Shown here in pieces: positions 27,074 through 35,917 of a stretch of DNA of 64,000 nt. The notes under the pieces are model-generated. The model was not told the DNA's origin and ran no database searches. It was given only the letters and a program-made list of their open reading frames with translations. The stretch is from Desulfonatronum sp. (GTDB lineage: Bacteria > Desulfobacterota > Desulfovibrionia > Desulfovibrionales > Desulfonatronaceae): assembly GCA_011049455.1 (NCBI GenBank), contig DSBL01000057.1:1-64000 (forward strand), written 5' to 3'. A program made the position numbers and the translations under genes. Within the stretch, counting starts at the first letter, position 1, and the number at the start of each line of letters is the position of its first letter.

Positions 27074-29659
27074 ATGAACACGTCCACCGATATCTCCCCG
27101 CCGCAGGTCTTTCCCCACGTTCTCGTCGTCCATGCCTCGGCCGGAGCGGGCAAAACGTACAGCCTGAGTTTGCGATTTCTCCAGCTTTTGGCCTTGGCCA
27201 AAAAGCCCTCTCTGGAAGCCCTGCGCCACGTCATGGCCCTGACTTTCACCGTGGCTGCGGCCCAGGAAATGAAGTCCCGCATCGTCTCCTTTCTCAAGGA
27301 TATCGCCCTGGAATCTGATCAGGGCAAGGTTCTGCACCAACTCAGCGGACTCGCGCCGGATATGGCCCGAAATTGGCTGGACTGCATCCTCGCTCATTTC
27401 CAAAGTTTCCAGGTCAAGACCATTGACAGCCTGCATTTTCAAATAGTTCAAGCCCTGGGCCGCAGAATGAACCTCTGGCCTGACCTGGAACCCAGTTTTG
27501 ATCAAGCCAAATGGGCAACATTGATGCTTGATTCCCTGCTGGCCAGGACCAGCTGGAGCGATGCGCCGCAAACATCAAAACCGGATTTTTCGTCTTCGCT
27601 GCGCTCTCTCTGGGAGGAAATCTTCTCGGTCTATCTGCACCTGGAAATGCGCACCGGTGTTCGTTTTTTAAAATGGCTGGAAAATCAGGCCGCGCAGGTT
27701 TTCAGTGGGCTGGACCAACATTTGGGAGAGCTGCGGACAACCTCCCTGGCCACCCTGAATGCCCGGCAACTTGCATTCGAGAACGCCTGCCGGGAATTCT
27801 GCCTTGTTCTGGAACAACATGGTTTGGAAAACCATGTTGCCCGTTTCAAGCCCGCAACCCTCCTGACAGATCCTTTGCGCAGTATTGATTCCGCCTTTTA
27901 TGCCAAGAACACGCCGCAAGATTTGTTCAAGAAGACCATGCGCCCCAGTCGCGAGACGGCTCTGGCCTGGGAGAAATATGAAAGCCTGTGCCGGGCAAGA
28001 AATGCCTTTGTGTTGGAAAAAGCCAGACTGCGCATGGACCCTTTGGCCCGGTTGCAGCATCTGCTGATCCAGGAGACGCAACGTCTGGGACGATCCCAGG
28101 GGCTGCTTCTGGGTGGCTGGTGGACCAGACTGATCCGCCAACACATGGCCGACAAGGACCTGCTTCTGGAGGCGGAAATGGTGCTCAACGCAAAATGGCG
28201 GCATATGCTCTTGGACGAATTCCAGGATACCAGCCGGGAACAATGGGAAGTGCTGCGCGAACTGGCCCTCGAAGCTCTGGCCCAAGGCGGCAGCCTGTTC
28301 TGCGTCGGCGACGTAAAACAGGCCATCTACGGATGGCGCGGCGGGGACTGGCGGCTATTTTTTGATCCCCTGACGCCTCAAACCTTCCCCAACGTCGAAG
28401 ATCATGCCCGCTTGCATAAGACACTGCCACGCAACCGTCGTTCCTGCCCGGAAATCGTGGCCTTCAACAACGCCTGCTTCGCTTCCCTGGAAAATTGCGA
28501 AACAGCGCGCCGATTGGCCGCAACCATGATCAGCGGCAAGGACAAGGAGCACCCCCGGACGCTGCTTTCCCAATCCATCTCCAGGCTGTATGCCCAAGGA
28601 AAACAAAAGCCATGGAAACACTGCCCCGGCAATGTCCGCGTGACGACCCTCACGGCGCAATCCCTGGAGGAATACAAGGTAGCGGCCTTGGACGCGCTGC
28701 TTGAGGAAATCATGAGTTTGCGGGCCGCGGGCGAACCCCTGGACGATATCGCGGTCCTGCTCCGGACCAATGCCGAAGCCGGGGAATGCTCCAAGGCTCT
28801 TTTGGGACAGGGCATTCCCACAATCACCGAACAGAGCCTGCTCATCTTTGCTCATCCCCAAGTACGCGGCCTGCTGGCCCTGCTGGCCTGGCTGGACAAC
28901 CCCGCGGACGACGCTGCCCTGTTCGCCCTGTGCAAAAGCCCTCTTTTGGCTCACGTCAACATCGATGCCACGATACCGGCATGCTTCCAGGGCAATGCTG
29001 ACAACGGGAAACACGCTCCCGGCCGCCTTGTTCATGCACTGCGCCGGACCGATCCGGACACATGGTCCCGATATCTGCAGCCTTTTCTGGAATATGCCGG
29101 TTTTTCCAGCGCCTACGAAATTTTGTTGGCCGCGGTGACGCACTTCGGCCTGCGCAATATGCCCCTGGGTCAGTGGGCCTGGGTGGAAAAACTGCTGGAA
29201 GCGGCCTGGAGCGCGGAAGTGGCCGGCGCCGCCAGCATCGCCTCCTTTCTGGAATATTGGCGGGAAACCGGGCATAAATGCGTCGTGGGTCTGCCCGATC
29301 ATGGACTGGAGGCGGTACGCGTGCTGACCATGCACAAGGCCAAGGGGTTGGAATTTTCACGCGTCATTCTCCCCCTTCTGGACTATGGTCCTAAAAACCG
29401 CAGCGATTATCATCTGTTGCACACAGCAAACGGCGAATCCTTTCTGGCCGCCTCGGCCAGGCCCAGGTCCGCGGAAGTGGCCGAGGCGGCTGACCTGGAG
29501 TTGGCCAAGACAATGGCCGAGGAACTGAATCTGCTCTATGTTGCCTTGACCAGGGCCAAGCACAATCTGCACCTTTTTTTGGCGGACATCCCCGACGTCA
29601 GGGGATCGCGGGCATCGGACTGGCTGCGGGTACTCATGACCGGACTGAGCGCGAATTGA
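27074..29659 (+). CDS. addA: UvrD-family helicase, AddA/RecB-like, without its nuclease domain
   Basis: 861 residues. SF1 helicase motifs: Walker A HASAGAGKTYSL (21-30 region, K27), ALTFTVAAAQEM (Ia), LLDEFQDTSREQW (II), VGDVKQAIYGWRGGD (III), LPRNRRSC (IV), LTMHKAKGLEFSRV (V) and LLYVALTRAKHNL (VI). The protein ends ~45 residues after motif VI; AddA and RecB normally continue for ~250-300 residues with a RecB-type nuclease. That missing domain is found at the start of the next ORF. The ATG at 27074 is preferred to an upstream one that would overlap the MFS gene. Role: the motor of a DNA double-strand-break processing complex. Confidence 0.85.
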   Translation: MNTSTDISPPQVFPHVLVVHASAGAGKTYSLSLRFLQLLALAKKPSLEALRHVMALTFTVAAAQEMKSRIVSFLKDIALESDQGKVLHQLSGLAPDMARNWLDCILAHFQSFQVKTIDSLHFQIVQALGRRMNLWPDLEPSFDQAKWATLMLDSLLARTSWSDAPQTSKPDFSSSLRSLWEEIFSVYLHLEMRTGVRFLKWLENQAAQVFSGLDQHLGELRTTSLATLNARQLAFENACREFCLVLEQHGLENHVARFKPATLLTDPLRSIDSAFYAKNTPQDLFKKTMRPSRETALAWEKYESLCRARNAFVLEKARLRMDPLARLQHLLIQETQRLGRSQGLLLGGWWTRLIRQHMADKDLLLEAEMVLNAKWRHMLLDEFQDTSREQWEVLRELALEALAQGGSLFCVGDVKQAIYGWRGGDWRLFFDPLTPQTFPNVEDHARLHKTLPRNRRSCPEIVAFNNACFASLENCETARRLAATMISGKDKEHPRTLLSQSISRLYAQGKQKPWKHCPGNVRVTTLTAQSLEEYKVAALDALLEEIMSLRAAGEPLDDIAVLLRTNAEAGECSKALLGQGIPTITEQSLLIFAHPQVRGLLALLAWLDNPADDAALFALCKSPLLAHVNIDATIPACFQGNADNGKHAPGRLVHALRRTDPDTWSRYLQPFLEYAGFSSAYEILLAAVTHFGLRNMPLGQWAWVEKLLEAAWSAEVAGAASIASFLEYWRETGHKCVVGLPDHGLEAVRVLTMHKAKGLEFSRVILPLLDYGPKNRSDYHLLHTANGESFLAASARPRSAEVAEAADLELAKTMAEELNLLYVALTRAKHNLHLFLADIPDVRGSRASDWLRVLMTGLSAN

Positions 29660-29719
29660 GGTTGCCATCCGCATCCCATCATTTTCATTCCACATTCAAT
29701 CCTTGAATATGCACCACTG

Positions 29720-32700
29720 ATGTCCATTTTCCCCCGTCTTGCCTTGGCCTCACCGGACTGTTCAACCTGGAACGACGACGCTTTGCGCCGCATCCAGGGG
29801 GAACTGGCTCACCAGGCATTGGCTCTTTTGCAGCCGGGAGAAAACGCATCCAAAGATGTGCTGCGACGGCTGCGTCAGGCCAGGGCTTTACAAGGATTAC
29901 ATCACGCCCGGATCGAGCTGGAATCTCTAGCCAAAAGCATCGTCCGAGCCCTGCATCATCCCAAGATTGCCCCGTTTTTCGCTGAAAACGTTTTGGCCCT
30001 GGCCGAACAGGAAGTCGTGGTCCCGGGCAGGACCGCCGCATCCTCGCACCATGTGCTGCGCATGGACCGGGTGGTCCTGTTTCCGGACAAAACACTCTGG
30101 GTCTTGGATTTCAAGCTCGGCTCGGGAGACCCATCCCTGGATTGCGAACAGGTGTGTGGCTACCAGCAGCTGTTGTCCGGAATTTTTCAACGCCCGTGCC
30201 ATGGGGCCTTGATCCATCTGGACACGGGACAGATGCAGGAATTGCCGCCCATGAACCTGGACCCCGCAACGGTTAAGCCGCAATCCGGGGATCCTTCTGG
30301 GGCCAACGACGCCTTCTTTCCAGAAGGCAATACCCATCCTTGCCCCATCCAGGTTTTTCCTCTGAAGGCCAATCTGTTGGCCCTGTTGAGCAAGGACCTT
30401 CTGCGGTTTTACGCCCCGGGCCAACCGCTGAACCTGACCGCCGTCCAGGTTCTTTTTCCCCATCGCCGCCCCAAAATCCATCTGCTGCACACCCTGGTCC
30501 AAGCCATCAACGCCCCCTTTCTGCCGCCTCGTTGCATGAGCTTGGAGGACTGGATCCTGCACCAAGCCTGTCTGAGCCTGGACGCACCGCCGGCTGTGGC
30601 CTCGTCCCTGGACCAAGCCTGGCTGCTGCACGGCCTGCAGGAAACCGGTTACGAGAATGAAAAGGAGGCTCCGGCGTGGCATCAATTTTTGCCCTGGGGC
30701 CTGCGCCTGGCCCAGGTCATGGAAGAGTTGGATTCGCATCAAGTCCGCGGCCGCAACCTGGACTCCCCTCCGGACGATCTGCCGCTTACGGCCAGGGACA
30801 TGCTGGCCCGGCTGGGCTCCCTGCAGGCCGGCTTCCATGCCGCCTTGGAGGCCAACGACCTGTGGACCAAGGCAAGCCTGGCCCGTCATATCGCGCCTGA
30901 ACAGCTGCGATGCCACGACCCGATGTATGTGTGCGGGTTGTTCGCCCTGACGCGAACCGAGGCGTCTCTGGTGGAAACCCTGTGGCGATCCGGCGCTCGG
31001 CTGTGGTGGCAGGCGGATCGCCCTTTGCCGGACCAGCTGGACCAATGGGTCAAAACCTGGCGAGCCCGCCTGGAGTGGATGGACGACCACAGCCAGAAGG
31101 CCCGTTTTGACCAGGACAGGACACCGCAAAAAACCTTTCTGGTGCAGGCCCATGACCTGCACTCCCAGCTACGGCATCTGGCCGCGAACATGTCTTCCTG
31201 GGATCCAGAGGAACATATCGCCGTGATCGTGCCTGATGCAACAATACTGCGACCTGTTTTGGCGCACCTGCCCTCAGCAGGCCAGGTGAACATCACCCTG
31301 GGGATGCCTTTGGCGCGCACCGGGCTGGGGGCGCTGTTGCATATCCTGGTGCGCACCACCCGGGACCGTCAGCTTTCCGGTATTGGTCCCCACCCTGAAA
31401 ATCTCCTGTTTTTTTTGCAATCCCCTTGGGTGCGCCGGCTGTTGCCCGAGGGCATGATGGGCTGGCTGCGCCAAACCCTGGCCGAAAAAGGAAATGTCGC
31501 CCTTGTTGCCGAAGATTTGACCTGGATTTCCCTCCAGGCCCAAGAGCGCTTCACTGATATGGGCCATTTTTTGCCCGAGCTGGCCGGCCTTTTTTTCGAA
31601 GCCTTGGATCTGGAGTCGCTGTCCTCCTTGTGCAGCTATATAAAACGCCTGTTCAGGATCCTGCGCATCGACGACACGGCGCACGTGCCCCTGGAAATGC
31701 ATGTGGCCCATGCCCTGTACACCCGGATACTCCCCGAACTGGAACATGCTTTGTGCAGCAGCCAGAACATGCCCGCCGGCTCCCTGTGGAGCGTCTTTTG
31801 GACCGCCTTGCAAGCCGAGCGGATCCCTTTCAGCGGTGAACCGCTAACCCCGTGGCAGGTCATGGGATTATTGGAAAGCAGGCTGCTGTGCTTCGACAAG
31901 GTGGTGGTCCTGGAATGCGTTGAAGGAACGCTGCCCACCGATCAAGTCCCCAACCCCCTGCTTCCGGAAGTCCTGCGGCCGGCCCTGGGACTGCCTCCTG
32001 GACACGCGGATGAACAGATCATTCGTCATCATTTTCAACGATTAATCGCTTCACCCCGGGAAGTGCACCTTTACAGCCGTCAGGGACTAGCCGCCGACCC
32101 CTTGGAGGGCCGAAAAATCCCCAGCCGGTATTGGGAACAGGCCCTGTGGAAGGAAGAAAAACATCAAGGCGTCCGGCTTGAGGACTCCATTATCAAAGTT
32201 TCCCTGGAACTGGATATGAGCGGCAAGCCGGTGAATGTTCCCACAAAGGAACAGTGGATGCCGCTGCTACGCGAGCGTTTGGCCGCCGGACTGAGCTTGT
32301 CCGCCCTGAATACCTACCTCTCCTGTCCGATTCGTTTTCTGTATGAACAGGTGGCCCGCTTTCCATCAAGGACATATGCGGCGCACGACCCTGGCCCGCA
32401 GGTCATGGGCGAATTGGCGCACAAGGTCCTGGAGAATCTCTTTCGGCCGCATCGTAATGCCTGCATAGTGCCCAGGGATCTTTTGCCGCAATTGACGCGA
32501 ATATGGGACGATTGTGTTGCCGAAGGCTTGCGTGACGCGCCTTTGTCTCCCGCCTCCCGTTTTTTCCATGTCCGCCTGTTGCATGAACTGCTGAGCAATT
32601 ATCTGCGCAAGGCCACTGATCCGGTCCGTCCGATCATGCTCGAAGAACCGGTGCAGCGTGCACTGCCGGGTACGGCCTGTTCCATTCTTTTGCGCGGTCG

Positions 32701-33172
32701 ACTGGATCGGGTCGACCTTGACATGGAAACCAGACTGCCCTTGATCCTGGATTACAAAACCGGCGCGGCGCCGTTGAAACGGTCCCTGCCCGTGCATCAT
32801 CTCTGGGAATTGAGTGAAACCTTGGAAAACGCTCCCTTGGATCAAGAATCGCTGATACTGGTCAAGGAAAAACTCCAGGATCTTCAACTCCCGGCCTATC
32901 TCTTTCTGCTTGGTCGCCCGGCCTTATCCGCTTTTTGGCTGCTCGGCGAATGGGAGCCCAAAAGGGCCTTTGTTGGCTTTCACATGAACGACAAAAAGGA
33001 CATTCAAGGCTCTTTGGAGGACTTTTTAACCTGGCAGCGACAAGGACTGCCCGTGCTTATGGAATGGCTCGGCCGGCATATCCTGGAGTCCGCCCGATTT
33101 ACTCCGGCTTGTCGTCCACTAAGTTGTGGCTTTTGTCCCTGGAGTCCGGTCTGTCCATGGACGAGTGGGTAA
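29720..33172 (+). CDS. addB: AddB-like protein with an extra N-terminal RecB-type nuclease domain
   Basis: 1150 residues. Residues ~25-155 form a RecB/AddA-type nuclease: H31 (GELAHQAL), D116 (RMDRV), D130 and K132 (VLDFKLG), and QVCGYQQL near 144-151. From ~205 on it is AddB-like (VQVLFPHRRP near 245). The C-terminus has a second nuclease, D996 (GRLDRVD) with D1011 and K1013 (LILDYKTG), framed by the AddB iron-sulfur cysteines C869 (LSCPIRF) and C1136/C1139/C1145 (C-x2-C-x5-C). The two nuclease centres of an AddAB complex are thus on one chain. The start lies 60 nt after the addA stop, in the same frame, with no clear ribosome site. Confidence 0.82.
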   Translation: MSIFPRLALASPDCSTWNDDALRRIQGELAHQALALLQPGENASKDVLRRLRQARALQGLHHARIELESLAKSIVRALHHPKIAPFFAENVLALAEQEVVVPGRTAASSHHVLRMDRVVLFPDKTLWVLDFKLGSGDPSLDCEQVCGYQQLLSGIFQRPCHGALIHLDTGQMQELPPMNLDPATVKPQSGDPSGANDAFFPEGNTHPCPIQVFPLKANLLALLSKDLLRFYAPGQPLNLTAVQVLFPHRRPKIHLLHTLVQAINAPFLPPRCMSLEDWILHQACLSLDAPPAVASSLDQAWLLHGLQETGYENEKEAPAWHQFLPWGLRLAQVMEELDSHQVRGRNLDSPPDDLPLTARDMLARLGSLQAGFHAALEANDLWTKASLARHIAPEQLRCHDPMYVCGLFALTRTEASLVETLWRSGARLWWQADRPLPDQLDQWVKTWRARLEWMDDHSQKARFDQDRTPQKTFLVQAHDLHSQLRHLAANMSSWDPEEHIAVIVPDATILRPVLAHLPSAGQVNITLGMPLARTGLGALLHILVRTTRDRQLSGIGPHPENLLFFLQSPWVRRLLPEGMMGWLRQTLAEKGNVALVAEDLTWISLQAQERFTDMGHFLPELAGLFFEALDLESLSSLCSYIKRLFRILRIDDTAHVPLEMHVAHALYTRILPELEHALCSSQNMPAGSLWSVFWTALQAERIPFSGEPLTPWQVMGLLESRLLCFDKVVVLECVEGTLPTDQVPNPLLPEVLRPALGLPPGHADEQIIRHHFQRLIASPREVHLYSRQGLAADPLEGRKIPSRYWEQALWKEEKHQGVRLEDSIIKVSLELDMSGKPVNVPTKEQWMPLLRERLAAGLSLSALNTYLSCPIRFLYEQVARFPSRTYAAHDPGPQVMGELAHKVLENLFRPHRNACIVPRDLLPQLTRIWDDCVAEGLRDAPLSPASRFFHVRLLHELLSNYLRKATDPVRPIMLEEPVQRALPGTACSILLRGRLDRVDLDMETRLPLILDYKTGAAPLKRSLPVHHLWELSETLENAPLDQESLILVKEKLQDLQLPAYLFLLGRPALSAFWLLGEWEPKRAFVGFHMNDKKDIQGSLEDFLTWQRQGLPVLMEWLGRHILESARFTPACRPLSCGFCPWSPVCPWTSG

Positions 33173-33200
33173 GCATGTCTGCAATCCAGGAGTGTTTTTT

Positions 33201-34205
33201 ATGAATACCTATATTTTTCTGCCTCCCCTGGCGAAAATGACCGGCGGATTGGCCGTGCTCGTCCAGACGGCCCGACATCTGCACGCTTCCGGATTCCCGA
33301 TCCGACTGGTGATCAGGGAAACCGGCAGGCCTGCTCTTTCTTCGGCCTTGCAACCATTGGCCCTGGCATGGGATGACTTGGAACTGGGCGGCAAAGATCT
33401 CTGGCTGGTCCCGGAAGGCTGGATCAACGCTTTGACGCCGGGCTTGAAGGCCGGCGCCCGGTGCATGGTGTACGTGCAAAACTGGGCCTACCTCTTTTCC
33501 TCCCTGTCAAAGGATCTGTCCTGGCATGATCTGCCCGTCTCGTTTCTGGCCGTGTCCCGCCCCGTGGCCTGGTTCATTCAACAGACCCTGGGCAGAAAGT
33601 GTCCTGTACTGCCTCCGGGAATTGATCGTGTTGTTTTTTCCAAACCGGAATCCAAGCCCTTGAAACCGCTGCAGGTGGCCTTCATGCCCCGCAAAAACAA
33701 GGCCTTGGCCAATCTGATTCGCTCCATCTGGGAGGCGAGGAACCCTGGTCAGGTGGACAAAGGACAGCTGGCTTGGATGGAAATCCATGGCCAGGATCAA
33801 TCCGGCGTGGCCCGCATGATGCAAGAGGCTCATTTTTTTCTAGCCACCGGTTTTCCTGAAGGCTGCCCGCTGCCACCGTTGGAGGCCATGGCCTGCGGCT
33901 GCCTGCCCCTGGGCTTCACCGGTTTCGGCGGTTGGGAGTACATGACCCAGATTCGCCCGGATGCGTGGCGCCCCTGGTGGACCGTGCCGGAGAACCCTTG
34001 GGGGGGCAACGGATTCTGGGCTCCGGATGCGGACGCTTTGGCCGTTGCGCTGGCCTTGGAAGACGCTGTGAGGTTGGCAATACACTCCGGACCGGAATTG
34101 CAAGCGGCCTTGGATGCAGGACAACAGACGGCTGATGCTTTCAGCCTGGAACGCCAACGGGAAAAAATCGTCAGTTTGTGGTCCCACTGGTCGACTGGTG
34201 GATGA
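33201..34205 (+). CDS. Glycosyltransferase-like protein
   Basis: 334 residues from the ATG at 33201 (CCAGGAGT about 9 nt upstream; a longer frame would overlap addB). It has a GT-B-like outline: MTGGLAVLVQTARHL near the N-terminus and a C-terminal half with FPEGCPLPPLEAMACGCLPLG, the acidic donor-binding signature of GT4-type enzymes. The acceptor is unknown; cell-surface polysaccharide is a reasonable guess. It converges directly on dnaA: the two stop codons abut at 34205/34206. Confidence 0.75.
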   Translation: MNTYIFLPPLAKMTGGLAVLVQTARHLHASGFPIRLVIRETGRPALSSALQPLALAWDDLELGGKDLWLVPEGWINALTPGLKAGARCMVYVQNWAYLFSSLSKDLSWHDLPVSFLAVSRPVAWFIQQTLGRKCPVLPPGIDRVVFSKPESKPLKPLQVAFMPRKNKALANLIRSIWEARNPGQVDKGQLAWMEIHGQDQSGVARMMQEAHFFLATGFPEGCPLPPLEAMACGCLPLGFTGFGGWEYMTQIRPDAWRPWWTVPENPWGGNGFWAPDADALAVALALEDAVRLAIHSGPELQAALDAGQQTADAFSLERQREKIVSLWSHWSTGG

Positions 34206-35570
34206 TCAACTGTGAGCTTCCATGGTCTGCGCCAAGCGGTCAAGCTGTCGGCCGACGGGACTTTTTCTGGCAATTTCCCGTTCCACCTGAGTGATGCCTT
34301 TAAGCACCGTGGAATGTTTGCGGTTGAAGGCTTCGCCAATCTTATTCAAGGAAAGGTCGGTGTGTTTTCGGGCCAGATAAAAAATGGCGTTACGGGCCAG
34401 CACATTCTCCTTTTTACGGCTTTTTGCACGCAATTTTTCATCGGAAAGATTGAAGGATCGGCAAATAAAACGTGTAATTTTTGCCAAATCCGGCTTATGC
34501 AGGGATGAGGAATAATTCTGCAGGATTTCCATGGCCATGGTGTGGGAGATCTGTTGATTCAGGAGTCTGGCTTTCATCACAAGGTTCTGAAGGCAGCTTT
34601 CCAGGAGCCGCACATCGGTTTGAATGGAATTGGCGAACAGTTCGGTCACATCCCGGGGTATTTGGATCTGGTAGCTTTTGGCCTTGGCTTCCAATATGCG
34701 CACCCTGGTTTCGAAATCCGGCCTGTTGATGACGGCCATGAATCCGTCACAAAACTGGGAGGCAAGCTGGCTGTCCAGCTTGGGCAATTCCTTGGGCAAG
34801 AACGAACTGCTGAAAATGACTTTCTTTCCGGCGGCTCGCAAGACTTTGACAGTGGCCAACAGCTCTTCCTGGGTCTTTTCCTTGCCCTGCAAAAAATGAA
34901 TGTCTTCCAGAAGCAGGACATCCACTGCGTCTCGAAATCCAGCCTTGAAGGTTTCCATTTCGCGGCGCTTCAACGCGATGATCATGCGGCAGGCAAACTC
35001 CTCCGCACTGAGATAGGCCACCCGGAGAGATCCGTTTCCGTTGCCGCTGGTGGAAAATTCCTGACCAATGGCCTGGAGCAGATGGGTTTTGCCCAATCCC
35101 GGAGCTGAACAGATGTAGCATTGATCCGTGACCAGCTGATGACGGCAAATGCTTCTGGCCGCGCTGAAGGCCAATTCATTGCTGGGGCCGACCACAAAAT
35201 CTTGAAAGGAAAAACGCCAGTTGGCCTTGCTGGAAACGGTCTTGCTCGCCAGGTGCATCGGGACGGGCAACGCCAGAGGCAGGTATTGCCTTTCAAGGCG
35301 ACGTGGTGCCGTGCATTTCTCCTGGGCTTGAGGACAGACCTCGCTGATGATGCGCAAGTCATAATCGCGTCCCGCCGCCTGCCGCAGGACTTGGGAAATG
35401 GTTTGCGCATAGTGGTTTTTGATCCAGGAAGCCACAAACCCGTTGGCTGCGGTCAGGGTCATGCAGGTGGCATCCATCTCGACCTTCAGCGGGGAAATCC
35501 AGACCCGGACGTGAGTTGGATTTATTGATTTTTCGAGAATTTCAAGAGTTTTTTTCCAAACAGCATTCAT
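34206..35570 (-). CDS. dnaA: Chromosomal replication initiator DnaA
   Basis: About 454 residues. Domain I is residues ~1-75 (VWKKTLEILEKSINPTHVRV), domain II is a short linker, the AAA+ domain has Walker A SAPGLGKTHLL with K161 and Walker B VDVLLLEDIHFL, and domain IV binds DNA. The DnaA signature in domain IV is divergent: SLNKIGEAFNRKHSTVLKGI where most bacteria have GGRDHTTVLHA. I chose the ATG at 35570, which fits the domain I start; a GTG at 35594 adds eight residues. dnaN and recF are not adjacent. The upstream gap is AT-rich. Confidence 0.93.
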   Translation of the reverse strand: MNAVWKKTLEILEKSINPTHVRVWISPLKVEMDATCMTLTAANGFVASWIKNHYAQTISQVLRQAAGRDYDLRIISEVCPQAQEKCTAPRRLERQYLPLALPVPMHLASKTVSSKANWRFSFQDFVVGPSNELAFSAARSICRHQLVTDQCYICSAPGLGKTHLLQAIGQEFSTSGNGNGSLRVAYLSAEEFACRMIIALKRREMETFKAGFRDAVDVLLLEDIHFLQGKEKTQEELLATVKVLRAAGKKVIFSSSFLPKELPKLDSQLASQFCDGFMAVINRPDFETRVRILEAKAKSYQIQIPRDVTELFANSIQTDVRLLESCLQNLVMKARLLNQQISHTMAMEILQNYSSSLHKPDLAKITRFICRSFNLSDEKLRAKSRKKENVLARNAIFYLARKHTDLSLNKIGEAFNRKHSTVLKGITQVEREIARKSPVGRQLDRLAQTMEAHS

Positions 35571-35917
35571 GGCAGCCGTGTTTACGTTCTTCACGCCGCC
35601 GAAACAAGTATGGAAAGCCGCCCTTTCCGAAGACCATCATTCATTTTTAAATAATATATAACATCCTATAGCAATTAATTATATTTTCCAACCTTTCCCT
35701 AACCCATTGAACTCTGAATGCAATCCTTGACCGGCTTCCAACCCCTGAACATTGCTGTATTCCGGTGGTCAAAAACTTGTGAAGCATTTTATGAATCACA
35801 ACTAATTTTTAAAATACATAAAAAATCTTCAATTTACTTCAATAATCAAACAACCTGTTACATGATTTTTTTCTCCCCTGAATCATTGACGATTTTTTTA
35901 AAGCGAAACTTTAAAAA
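35571..35917. other. AT-rich gap upstream of dnaA
   Basis: 347 bp, strikingly richer in A and T than its surroundings (for example 35640-35695 and 35800-35917). It lies immediately upstream of dnaA and so should contain the dnaA promoter; it could also be part of a replication origin. I found no perfect TTWTNCACA DnaA boxes by eye. A 67-codon frame on the plus strand (35718-35921) is not protein-like. Confidence 0.4.

Noticed and set aside
29657-29659. TGA as a selenocysteine codon between addA and addB
   Set aside because: No catalytic role for such a residue at a linker position in this family and no SECIS-like hairpin is evident just after it; a plain stop or readthrough is simpler.
29927-31162. 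411-codon minus-strand frame over addB
   Set aside because: Antisense shadow of a well-supported gene with nuclease and AddB motifs.
35571-35917. Firm call of a replication origin beside dnaA
   Set aside because: AT-richness alone is not enough; no perfect DnaA boxes seen and dnaN is not adjacent. Kept only as a low-confidence possibility.
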